From Candidatus Aminicenantota bacterium (GTDB lineage Bacteria > Acidobacteriota > Aminicenantia > Aminicenantales > Saccharicenantaceae), in the NCBI GenBank assembly GCA_017999365.1, contig JAGNLW010000003.1:310001-374000 (forward strand): 64,000 bases of DNA. Reading direction: 5' to 3'. Shown here piece by piece: positions 48,320 through 56,134 of this stretch; position 1 is the stretch's first letter, and each line of letters opens with the position of its first letter. The notes beneath the pieces were generated by a model. That model searched no databases, had not been told where the DNA came from, and was given only the letters and a program-made list of their open reading frames with translations. Both the position numbers and the translations under genes were made by a program.

Positions 48320-49963
48320 ATGGGCTGGGACCAGGTCTATAATCCCCTCGGCGCGGCCTGGCTCTCGACGGCCGCGGCCGCCCTGCCCATCGTCCTGCTC
48401 CTCGGCGGGCTGGCCGTCCTGCGCCTGCGGGCCCACGTCGCGGCCCTCCTCGGCCTCGGCGCGGCCCTCGGCGTCGCGGTCCTCGCCTTCGGCATGCCGG
48501 CCGGGATGGCCGCCCGCACGGCCGGCCTGGGCGCCGCCTACGGCCTCTTCCCCATCGGCTGGATCATCCTCAACGTCATCTTCCTCTACGACCTGACCGT
48601 CGCCAAGGGCTCGTTCGCGGTCATGCGCGACAGCCTGACCGGCGTCACCCGCGACCGCCGCCTGCAGCTCCTGCTGATCGCCTTCTCGTTCGGGGCCTTC
48701 TTCGAGGGCGCGGCCGGGTTCGGCACGCCGGTCGCGGTGACGGCGGCCATCCTCATCGGCCTGGGCTTCGAGCCCCTGGCCGCGTCGGGCCTGTCGCTCG
48801 TCGCCAACACGGCCCCGGTGGCCTTCGGGGCCCTGGGCACGCCCATCGTCGCCCTGGCCGGGGTGACCGGCCTGGACGTCCGGGACCTCGGCGCCATGGT
48901 CGGGCGCCAGCTGCCGTTCTTCTCCGTGCTCATCCCCTTCTGGCTGGTCGCGGCCTACTGCGGGTTCCGGAAGATGCGGGAGGTCTGGCCGGCCCTTCTC
49001 GTGGCCGGGGTGTCGTTCGCCGTGCCGCAGTTCCTCATCTCGAACCTGCACGGCCCCTGGCTCGCGGGGGTCGGCGCGGCCGTCGTCTCGATGGCCGCCC
49101 TGGTCCTGTTCCTGTTGAGATGGCGCCCGAAGACGATCTGCGGGGACGCCGCGGGCGGGGCGGCAGAGGGAGAGGCCGGGGCCCCGGTCCGGCGGAGCGC
49201 CGCGGAGCTCGTCCGGGCCTGGATGCCCTGGCTCATCCTGAGCGCCTTCGTCTTCCTCTGGGGCATCCCCCAGGTGAAGGCCTTCCTCGACGGGCTCTGG
49301 ACCGCCCGCCTGCCCGTCGCCGGGCTGGACCGGCTCGTCTTCCGGGTCCCCCCGGTCGTGGCCGTCCGGGCGGCCGAGCCGGCCGTCTTCGCGTTCAACG
49401 GATTGTCCTTCACGGGAACGGGCATCTTCGCGGCGGCCGTCGTCTCGGGCCTGCTCATGGGCCTCTCGCCGGCCCAACTCGTCAAGGCCTACGGCCGGAC
49501 GCTCAAGCGGGTCCGGTTCTCCCTCCTGACCGTGGCGGCGATGCTGTCGCTGGGGTATGTCACCCGCTATTCGGGCCTCGACGCGACGCTGGGGCTGGCT
49601 TTCGCCCGGACGGGCGTCCTCTACCCGTTCTTCGGGACCCTGCTCGGGTGGCTCGGCGTGGCCCTGACGGGCTCGGACACGTCGTCCAACGTCCTCTTCG
49701 GCAGCCTACAGAAGATCTCGGCCGAGCAGCTCGGCCTGAGCCCCGTGCTCATGGCCTCGGCCAACAGCGCCGGCGGGGTCATGGGCAAGATGATCGACGC
49801 CCAGTCCATCGTCGTGGCCTCGACGGCCACGCGCTGGTACGGCCACGAGGGCGAGATTCTGCGCTACGTCTTCGTCCACAGCCTGGCCCTGGCCGCCCTG
49901 ATGGGGCTCTTCGTCCTCCTCCAGGCCTACGTCTTCCCCTTCACCAGGCTCGTCGTCCGCTGA
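48320..49963 (+). CDS. L-lactate permease (LctP family)
   Basis: A 547-residue inner-membrane protein with 12-14 hydrophobic segments. Signature stretches: [24 protein letters not shown] (residues about 128-151), [41 protein letters not shown] (about 437-459) and [20 protein letters not shown] (about 477). LctP proteins take up lactate and glycolate with protons. It follows the HD gene by 2 bp, perhaps only for compact reasons. Downstream are a truncated structured repeat and enzymes near PEP and pyruvate. Confidence 0.92.
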   Translation: MGWDQVYNPLGAAWLSTAAAALPIVLLLGGLAVLRLRAHVAALLGLGAALGVAVLAFGMPAGMAARTAGLGAAYGLFPIGWIILNVIFLYDLTVAKGSFAVMRDSLTGVTRDRRLQLLLIAFSFGAFFEGAAGFGTPVAVTAAILIGLGFEPLAASGLSLVANTAPVAFGALGTPIVALAGVTGLDVRDLGAMVGRQLPFFSVLIPFWLVAAYCGFRKMREVWPALLVAGVSFAVPQFLISNLHGPWLAGVGAAVVSMAALVLFLLRWRPKTICGDAAGGAAEGEAGAPVRRSAAELVRAWMPWLILSAFVFLWGIPQVKAFLDGLWTARLPVAGLDRLVFRVPPVVAVRAAEPAVFAFNGLSFTGTGIFAAAVVSGLLMGLSPAQLVKAYGRTLKRVRFSLLTVAAMLSLGYVTRYSGLDATLGLAFARTGVLYPFFGTLLGWLGVALTGSDTSSNVLFGSLQKISAEQLGLSPVLMASANSAGGVMGKMIDAQSIVVASTATRWYGHEGEILRYVFVHSLALAALMGLFVLLQAYVFPFTRLVVR

Positions 49964-49965
49964 TC

Positions 49966-50069
49966 AGCCGACCGGCGGGGAGCGGAGTCTTAGACGCGGA
50001 CCGGCAGGATAACGGCTGAGCGCTCGAAGCCGGAATCCTGCGAGATATCTGGAGAAGGACTTAGTTAGC
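49966..50069 (-). repeat. Structured intergenic repeat, copy C (3' half only)
   Basis: The reverse complement matches the second half of copies A and B: ATATCTCGCAGGAT, GGTCCGCG and GACTCCGCTCCCCG are shared. P4 persists at 50005-50040 (CAGGAT/ATCCTG and CGGCT/AGCCG with a 2x2 internal loop), again with base changes that keep pairing. The 5' half (P1 5' arm, P2 and the GCGACCATCAG block) is missing. It lies between the ends of two convergent genes. Confidence 0.7.
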
Positions 50070-50076
50070 CCGCTCT

Positions 50077-51009
50077 TTAGCCGACTATTTTCGCTATTCC
50101 CTTGTACTTCTCTTCGACGCGCTCGCAGGGCAGGTACTCGTTCTCCATGGCCCGGTATTCCTTGAGCCCGACGAAATCGGTGTACTCCTCGAAGGACGAG
50201 ACCCACTGCGTCTGGCCCGGCAGGGTCCCGGTCGGCGAGGCCTTGAGGGCGGCGAAGAAGTTCGTCAGCGCCTTGTGGGCGACCATGATCGAGGCGACCG
50301 GGATCGAGACCCGGCCGACGCCCAGCTTCGCGAGCTCGGGGATGGGGACGAGCTCGGTCTTCATGCCGCTGATGGCGTCCATGAGGTTGACCGAGAGCGG
50401 TCCCCTGATCGACTTCACGGCCTTCTCGATGTCGGCCCGGCTCTTGATGCCGTCGATGAAGGCCAGGTCGGCCCCGGCCTCGAGGTACGCGTTGCAGCGC
50501 CGGATGGCCTCGTCGATCCCCATCCCGGCGAAGACGTCCGTCCGGGCGTTGATGATGAAGGCCTTGTCGAGGCGATCGCGCACCGCGGCGCAGGCCCGGA
50601 TCTTGCCGGCCATCTCCTCGGCCGAGATGACCTCCTTGCCGGCCATGTGGCCGCAGCGCTTGGGGAAGACCTGGTCCTCGATGTTCATGCCGGCGACGCC
50701 CATGGCGATGAGCCGCTCGGTGATCCAGGCGGCGTTGACGGCGTTGCCGCCGCCGGTGTCGACGTCGGCCATGACCGGGATCGACACGGACTGGGCGATG
50801 TTCCAGGTCATATCGAGGACGTCCTTCATCCGGACGAGCCCGACGTCGGGCTTGGCGAGGTAGGACCCGGCCAGGCCGTAGCCGGAGACCTGGATGGCCT
50901 CGAAGCCGGCCTTCTCGATGACCCTGGCCGAGAGGGCGTCGTGGCAGCCGGGAACGGCGACGGCCCGGCGCTCCATGATGGCTTTGCGGAGAACTTCGGA
51001 CTTTTTCAT
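50077..51009 (-). CDS. Isocitrate lyase/PEP mutase superfamily enzyme
   Basis: A 310-residue cytosolic TIM-barrel enzyme. Family landmarks are VPGCHDALSARVIEKAGFEAIQVSGYGL (residues about 19-46), the metal-binding DVDTGGG (about 82-88), NIEDQVFPKRCGHMAGKEVIS (about 107-127, with the KRCGH catalytic loop of the methylisocitrate-lyase type) and INARTDVF. It could split (methyl)isocitrate-like substrates or rearrange PEP; length fits PrpB/PEP mutase and not the long isocitrate lyase. AAGGAG precedes the ATG. It is divergent from the PEP carboxykinase gene, with no prpC or prpD beside it. Confidence 0.88.
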   Translation of the reverse strand: MKKSEVLRKAIMERRAVAVPGCHDALSARVIEKAGFEAIQVSGYGLAGSYLAKPDVGLVRMKDVLDMTWNIAQSVSIPVMADVDTGGGNAVNAAWITERLIAMGVAGMNIEDQVFPKRCGHMAGKEVISAEEMAGKIRACAAVRDRLDKAFIINARTDVFAGMGIDEAIRRCNAYLEAGADLAFIDGIKSRADIEKAVKSIRGPLSVNLMDAISGMKTELVPIPELAKLGVGRVSIPVASIMVAHKALTNFFAALKASPTGTLPGQTQWVSSFEEYTDFVGLKEYRAMENEYLPCERVEEKYKGIAKIVG

Positions 51010-51130
51010 CGGTTTGAACTCCTTTAGGATTGAAAACAGTCTCCTATTTTACATTATCCGGGGGAGGAGTAAAATCCCCTGCGGAATCCGGCCAAAAGGG
51101 AGAGGACCATGGCCCAGCGGCCCGGACTCG

Positions 51131-51159
51131 TTGACAGGCCCCGACGTAACTGATAGAAA
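51131..51159 (+). promoter_or_regulatory. Promoter of the PEP carboxykinase gene
   Basis: TTGACA (51131-51136), a 17-bp spacer and TAGAAA (51154-51159). The leader is short (about 12 bases) before the ATG at 51178. A minus-strand TAAAAT (51052-51047) may serve the divergent gene. Confidence 0.6.
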
Positions 51160-51177
51160 AGAACGAGGACGGATTCC

Positions 51178-52950
51178 ATGTCGACCGCCGCCGAACGCTG
51201 GACCGAGGACCAGGAGCGCCTGGCCAAGCCGGCCAAGGTCTACTGGTGCGACGGCTCCGAGGGCGAGGCCTGGCGCCTGCTCGAGATCGGCCTGAACGAG
51301 GAGCGCCTCAACGGCCCCGTCTTCCAGCCCCTGGATCACAAGAACTGGCCCACGGCCTACCTCCACCGGTCCTCCCCGACCGACGTCGCCCGGGTCGAGC
51401 ACCTGACATTCGTCTGCCACCCGACCAAGGAGGCCGCCGGCCCCAACAACAACTGGATGGACGTCGGCAAGGCCAAGAAGATGATGGCCAAGCTCTCGGA
51501 CGGCTGCATGGCCGGGCGGACGATGTACGTCATCCCGTACATGATGGGCCACCCCGACTCCCCCTACGCCAAGGCCTGCCTGATGGTCACGGACTCGGTC
51601 TACGTCGCCGTCAGCATGCGCGTCATGACCCGCATCGGGACGCCCATCCTGGACAAGCTCCGCAACCGCGAGGACTTCGTCAAGGGCTTCCACTCCATCG
51701 GCACCCTCGACCCCGACCGGCGATACATCATGCATTTCCCCGAGGAGGGCCTAGTCTGGAGCATCGGCTCGGGCTACGGCGGCAACGCCCTGCTCGGCAA
51801 GAAATGCGTCTCCCTGCGCATCGGCTCCTTCCTCGGCTACAAGCAGGGCTGGCTGGCCGAGCACATGGTCATCATGGGCATCGAGGACAGCCGCGGGCAC
51901 ACGACCTACGTCACGGCCGCCCTGCCCAGCGCCTGCGGCAAGACCAACCTGGCCATGATGGAGTCGGCCCTGCCCGGCTACCGCGTCTGGACCCTGGGCG
52001 ACGACATCGCCTGGCTCAACATCGGGCCCGACGGCCGGCTCTGGGCCATCAACCCCGAGGCCGGCTACTTCGGCGTCGCCCCCGGGACGTCCATGAAGAC
52101 CAACCCCAACATGATGAAGACCATCAGGCGGGGGGCCTTCAACCCGACCCTGTTCACCAACGTGGCCCTGAACACGGACACCAACGAGCCCTGGTGGGAA
52201 GGGATCGACGGACCGGTCCCCGAGCACCTCCTCGACTGGCAGGGCCGGCCCTGGACGCCGGCGCTGGGGACCAAGGCGGCCCACCCGAACTCGCGGTTCA
52301 CGGCCCAGATCATGAACTCGCCGATGCTCGACAAGGAGGCCGGGAACCCTCGGGGCGTGCCCATCTCGGCCATCATCTTCGGCGGCCGGCGGACGAGCCT
52401 CATCCCCCTGGTCACGGAGAGCTTCAGCTGGGCCCACGGCGTGTTCATGGGCGCCCGCATGGGCTCGGAGACGACGGCCGCGGCCACCGGCCAGGTCGGG
52501 GTCGTCCGCCGCGACCCCATGGCCATGCTGCCCTTCTGCGGCTACAACATGGCCGACTACTGGCGCCATTATCTCAACATGGGCAGCCGCATGTCGCGCC
52601 CGCCGCGGATCTTCTCGGTCAACTGGTTCCGGACCGACGAGCGGGGCAAGTTCATCTGGCCCGGCTTCGGCGACAACATGCGCGTCCTCAAGTGGGTCAT
52701 CGACCGCGTCACGGGCGCGGTGCCGGCCCGCGAGACCCCGGCCGGGCTCGTGCCCCGCGTCGAGGACCTGGACATGACCGGGCTCGACATGCCCAAGGAC
52801 CGGCTCGAGAAGCTGTTCGAGGTCCGCATCAGGGACTGGAAGGCCGAGGTCGACGGCATCCGCGACTTCCTCAAGCCCTACAAGGGCCGGCTGCCGGCCG
52901 AGATCCGCGAGCAGCAGGAAAAGCTCGAGCGCCAGGTCCGCGCGGCCTGA
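51178..52950 (+). CDS. pckG: Phosphoenolpyruvate carboxykinase (GTP)
   Basis: A 590-residue cytosolic enzyme converting oxaloacetate and GTP to PEP, GDP and CO2. Clear GTP-type features: HLTFVCHPTKEAAGPNNNWM (residues about 75-95), FPEEGLVWSIGSGYGGNALLGKKC (substrate Arg/Lys loop), P-loop LPSACGKTNLAMM with the reactive Cys (about 245-257), LGDDIAWL metal site and FGGRRTSLIPLV. It serves gluconeogenesis from lactate or amino acids, consistent with the lactate permease nearby. Length is usual for the family. It converges on an MFS gene; the two stops lie in one palindrome. Confidence 0.96.
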   Translation: MSTAAERWTEDQERLAKPAKVYWCDGSEGEAWRLLEIGLNEERLNGPVFQPLDHKNWPTAYLHRSSPTDVARVEHLTFVCHPTKEAAGPNNNWMDVGKAKKMMAKLSDGCMAGRTMYVIPYMMGHPDSPYAKACLMVTDSVYVAVSMRVMTRIGTPILDKLRNREDFVKGFHSIGTLDPDRRYIMHFPEEGLVWSIGSGYGGNALLGKKCVSLRIGSFLGYKQGWLAEHMVIMGIEDSRGHTTYVTAALPSACGKTNLAMMESALPGYRVWTLGDDIAWLNIGPDGRLWAINPEAGYFGVAPGTSMKTNPNMMKTIRRGAFNPTLFTNVALNTDTNEPWWEGIDGPVPEHLLDWQGRPWTPALGTKAAHPNSRFTAQIMNSPMLDKEAGNPRGVPISAIIFGGRRTSLIPLVTESFSWAHGVFMGARMGSETTAAATGQVGVVRRDPMAMLPFCGYNMADYWRHYLNMGSRMSRPPRIFSVNWFRTDERGKFIWPGFGDNMRVLKWVIDRVTGAVPARETPAGLVPRVEDLDMTGLDMPKDRLEKLFEVRIRDWKAEVDGIRDFLKPYKGRLPAEIREQQEKLERQVRAA

Positions 52951-52961
52951 GGCCTCAGGCC
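52944..52961. other. Palindrome spanning two convergent stop codons
   Basis: GGCCTGA-GGCC-TCAGGCC is a perfect inverted repeat containing the stop of pckG (52948-52950) and the stop of the MFS gene (52955-52957, minus). There is no T run; it may help separate the two transcripts or be chance. Confidence 0.35.
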
Positions 52962-54169
52962 GTCCCTTCCCGCCCGAGCGGCCCCGCCCCCACCCCCTTC
53001 TCCCGCGCGCCGAAGAACTCCGCTCCGCGGGGCGCGTAGAAGAGGAACACGGCGACCGTCAGGACGCCGGTGAAGACGAACGGAAACCAAATCCCGACGA
53101 GATCGGACAGGACGCCGGAGACGAGCGTGACGACGGCCCCCGAGACGAGCTGGATGTTGCTGACCCAGCTGAAGGCCATGGTCTGGCCCGAGGCCGGAAC
53201 GGTCGAGCCGACGAAGGTGTGCAGGGACGGGTAGGTCATGAGCAGGAAGCCGCCGAAGAGGAGCAGGCCGGCGACGGCCAGGCCTTTGCTCGGGGCGAAG
53301 CCGAGCAGGAAGAGCGCCGCCGCGGCGCCTCCCAGGCTGGCCATGAAGACGGGCTTGCGGCCGAAACGGCGGCTCAGGGCGCCGTAGCCGTACCCGGTCA
53401 GGGTCCCGAGGCCGATCCACAGGGCCAGGAACAGGCCGGTCTGGCCCATGGGGATGCCGTAGCGGTGGTTGAGGAGCGAGGGGGCGTAGTAGACGGCGAC
53501 CGACCAGCCCGCGCCGCCGAAGAAAAAGCCCGGCATGAACCTCTTGATCGCCCTGAGCGAGCGGGCCCAGTCGGCCGGCCGCAGGGACGGCCTCTCGTCG
53601 CTCCGGGACGAGACGCCCCGCAGGGCCCAGGTCCCGAGACCGGCCAGGAGGAGGCCGAAGACCGCCCAGATGTGAAGAGGGGTCTTCCAACCCCAGCCTT
53701 GGGCCAGAAATCCGACGGTCAAATAGGCCAGCCCGACGCCGAGGTTCCCCGAGCCGCTCTGGATGCCCATGGCGTCGTCGAGCTCGCGGCCCGAACCGGC
53801 CCGGGACTTGGAGACCCAGGCGATGACGATGGGATGGTAGAAGCTCGAGGCGATGCGCAGCAGCAGGAAGAGGGCGAGGAGCGCCGCGAAGCTCCGGGCC
53901 AGGGGGATGACGGCCAGGGAGGCGCACAGGCCGAGGCCGCTGAGGACCATGAGCGTGCGGTACTCGCTGCGGTAGGAAACGCGGACGACCAGGAACTGGA
54001 CGGCCAGAGTGGTCAGCAGACCGAGGTTGGACAGGATGCCGATCTGGGAGTAGTTATGGATGAGGAAGCCCTGGCTCAGGAGGATCGGGAAGACCATCGG
54101 CGGGATGACCGAGGCGGCGTCCGTCAGGGCGTGGAAGAGCGAGGCGGAGAGGAGGATCTGCTTTTTCAT
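52955..54169 (-). CDS. MFS transporter (fosmidomycin-resistance Fsr-like)
   Basis: A 404-residue membrane protein with 12 hydrophobic segments. The N-terminal LSASLFHALTDAASVIPPMVFPILLSQGFLIHNYSQIG (residues about 7-44) and SFYHPIVIAWVSKSRAGSGRELDDAMGIQSGSGNLG (about 108-143) match the Fsr branch of drug exporters, where SFYHP is strongly conserved. A substrate is not evident. No clear ribosome site precedes the ATG. Its stop meets pckG. Confidence 0.85.
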   Translation of the reverse strand: MKKQILLSASLFHALTDAASVIPPMVFPILLSQGFLIHNYSQIGILSNLGLLTTLAVQFLVVRVSYRSEYRTLMVLSGLGLCASLAVIPLARSFAALLALFLLLRIASSFYHPIVIAWVSKSRAGSGRELDDAMGIQSGSGNLGVGLAYLTVGFLAQGWGWKTPLHIWAVFGLLLAGLGTWALRGVSSRSDERPSLRPADWARSLRAIKRFMPGFFFGGAGWSVAVYYAPSLLNHRYGIPMGQTGLFLALWIGLGTLTGYGYGALSRRFGRKPVFMASLGGAAAALFLLGFAPSKGLAVAGLLLFGGFLLMTYPSLHTFVGSTVPASGQTMAFSWVSNIQLVSGAVVTLVSGVLSDLVGIWFPFVFTGVLTVAVFLFYAPRGAEFFGAREKGVGAGPLGREGTA

Positions 54170-54296
54170 GGCCGTCAGCCGAGTACTCTAGCACGGACCG
54201 CGGCGGAACTCCATCCGGTCGGGCCGCCGCGGAGCGGATAAACACCGGAGCCGCGAACGGCGTACGCTGGGATGAGGGCGGCCAGCGGGAGAAGCC

Positions 54297-54677
54297 ATGT
54301 TCGATCAGGATGAAGGGCCCGTCCGACGGCCGGGCCGCGGTCCGTGCGGCCGGATCGTCGCCGCGGTCTTCGGGACGGTCTTTCTCGTCGTCCTGCTTTC
54401 CGTCCCCGTCACGACGACGACCTCCCGCATCCGGCAGGAGGAGGGCTCGCACATCGTCGTCCGCACGACCTATCCCGTCGACGCGACGATGTCCCTGTTC
54501 CGCGTTCTGTCCCTGCGGTCCCATCCGAAGGCCGGGACGGCCGTCCGCGTCCGTGCGACACAATGGATCGCGACGATGGGCCTCGTGCTCGCGCTGGGGC
54601 TGTTCGACTACGCCGTCCTCTGCCGCCTGCTCCGGCTGGGCCGTCAGCGCCGCTCGAACGACTCGACGATCGACTGA
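54297..54677 (+). CDS. Small membrane protein of unknown function
   Basis: A 126-residue protein with two hydrophobic segments (residues about 20-38 and 91-110) separated by a polar loop (TTTTSRIRQEEGSHIVVRTTYPVDATMSLFRV). GGGAGAAG stands 4 bases before the ATG. I do not recognise the family. Its last 34 bp overlap the end of the convergent serine-hydrolase gene, which is tolerable but lowers trust. Codon use resembles the neighbours. Confidence 0.5.
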   Translation: MFDQDEGPVRRPGRGPCGRIVAAVFGTVFLVVLLSVPVTTTTSRIRQEEGSHIVVRTTYPVDATMSLFRVLSLRSHPKAGTAVRVRATQWIATMGLVLALGLFDYAVLCRLLRLGRQRRSNDSTID

Positions 54678-55930
54678 TAGACGAGGACCTTGAACTTGGC
54701 CTGGGCGTCGCTGCCGGTCGCCGGCAGGAGCTGGGTCATGAACACGGCCACGAGCTTCTCGGCCGGATCGACCCAGTAGGTCGTGTGATAGGCGCCGCCC
54801 CAACCGTAGGCCCCGACCGAGCCGGGCTCGCCGTTCCGGCCGAGCTCCTTCGTCACCCAGAACCCGAGGCCGAAGCCGTTGCCGCCGCTCTGGTAGAGCG
54901 GCCCGCAGTGGTCGACCGTCATGAGCTGGACCGACTTCGGGCCGAGGATAGGAACGCCGCCCCATTCCCCGCCGCTCTGGAGCATGAGCAGGAAGCGGGC
55001 GTAGTCCTCGGCCGTGGCCAGGAGCCCGGCGCCGCCGGAATAGCAGAGCCGCGGGCCCTTCACGTAGGCGGCGTCCTTGGGATCGTCGACCGGGCCGGCT
55101 TGGCCGTCCTTGCCGATGCCGAAGACGCCCGTGAACCGGGCGGCCTTGTCCTCGGGCAGGAAGAACGCGGTGTCGGCCATGGCCAGCGGCCCGGTGATGC
55201 GCTTGGCGACGAAGTCGGCCAGGCTCATGCCGGACACGACCTCGACGAGATGGCCGAGGATGTCCGTGTTATAGCCGTAGATGTATTTCTCTCCCGGCTG
55301 GGCATCGAAGGGCAGCCCGGCCAGCTTCCGGATATAGGTCCCGACCGGCTCGGGCCGGTCGGCCAGGAACCAGCCCTGGATGCCGGCCTGCTTGTACAGG
55401 TCCTTGGCCGGGCCGTCGCCGTAGGAGACGCCGGACGTGTGGGTCAGGAGGTCGCGCACGGTGATCGGCCGCTTGGCCGGGACGATCCTGTAGCCCGGCC
55501 CTTTCTTGGAGGCCGAGGGTACGGCCACCGTCGTCTTGGCGAACTCGGGGATGTACCTGGAGACGGGATCGGAGAGCAGGAGCCGGCCTTCCTCGACCAG
55601 GATCATGACCGCGACGCTGGTCACGGCCTTGGTCTGGGAAGCGACGCGGAAGACGGCGTCGACCGGCATGGGGACGTCGCCGGCCGGCCCGAGCCTGCCG
55701 AACGCCTTCAGATAGGCCACCTTGCCTTCGCGGGCCACCAAGGCGACGACGCCGCCCAAGCGGCCTTCGTCGACGTAGCGCTGCATCGTCGTCGAGAGCC
55801 GCTCCAGCCGGGCCGAGGACAGACCGACGACCTCGGGCCGGACGCGGGGCAGATCGGCCGCCAGGACCGGCAGGGCCAGGCCGAGCAGGATGTCTAATAT
55901 CAAGAATCTAAACGATTTTGTTCGGCTCAC
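54644..55930 (-). CDS. Serine hydrolase of the beta-lactamase/AmpC (class C) fold, exported
   Basis: A 428-residue protein starting at GTG with GGAGG upstream. The signal peptide ends near residue 25 (ALPVLAA). The SxxK nucleophile motif is Ser98-Gln-Thr-Lys101, followed by LTHTSGVSYGDG, a Tyr-x-Asn-type YGYNTD (about 224) and a third motif region with HTTYW near the end. Such proteins are often esterases or D-aminopeptidases and not true beta-lactamases. The substrate is unknown. It has its own promoter at 55963-55992. Confidence 0.88.
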   Translation of the reverse strand: MSRTKSFRFLILDILLGLALPVLAADLPRVRPEVVGLSSARLERLSTTMQRYVDEGRLGGVVALVAREGKVAYLKAFGRLGPAGDVPMPVDAVFRVASQTKAVTSVAVMILVEEGRLLLSDPVSRYIPEFAKTTVAVPSASKKGPGYRIVPAKRPITVRDLLTHTSGVSYGDGPAKDLYKQAGIQGWFLADRPEPVGTYIRKLAGLPFDAQPGEKYIYGYNTDILGHLVEVVSGMSLADFVAKRITGPLAMADTAFFLPEDKAARFTGVFGIGKDGQAGPVDDPKDAAYVKGPRLCYSGGAGLLATAEDYARFLLMLQSGGEWGGVPILGPKSVQLMTVDHCGPLYQSGGNGFGLGFWVTKELGRNGEPGSVGAYGWGGAYHTTYWVDPAEKLVAVFMTQLLPATGSDAQAKFKVLVYQSIVESFERR

Positions 55931-55962
55931 GCGGGCCTCCGTCTGTAGCGCTTTTCACCATG

Positions 55963-55992
55963 CTTATATCAGAACGACCGCAACGCGGTCAA
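55963..55992 (-). promoter_or_regulatory. Promoter of the serine hydrolase gene
   Basis: Minus strand TTGACC (55992-55987), an 18-bp spacer and TATAAG (55968-55963). The segment CTGATATAAGCA is shared with the promoter at 59347-59376. Confidence 0.65.
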
Positions 55993-56016
55993 AAGGGGAC
56001 GTCCCTCGTCTCGGCC

Positions 56017-56123
56017 GGGGACACGTACCTCCGGTACGTGTCCCCATGCTCTAACGGGGACATGTACCCGGGGTACGTGTCCCCATGTCCTGACGGGGAC
56101 GTGTACCCGGGGTACGTGTCCCC
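56017..56123. repeat. Three tandem REP-like palindromes, 39-bp period
   Basis: Palindromes at 56017-56045, 56056-56084 and 56095-56123, each 29 bp (GGGGACrYGTACC, 3-base centre, complement ending GTGTCCCC) with 10-bp gaps. They follow the sortilin-like gene (minus strand) and may end or protect its transcript. The short gaps and palindromic repeats exclude a CRISPR array. Confidence 0.9.
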
Positions 56124-56134
56124 ACGTTCTCGCT

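Noticed and set aside
56017..56123. Possible CRISPR array
   Set aside because: Repeats are full palindromes of 29 bp with only 10-bp gaps, three units, no leader and no cas genes; they match single palindromes elsewhere in the window.
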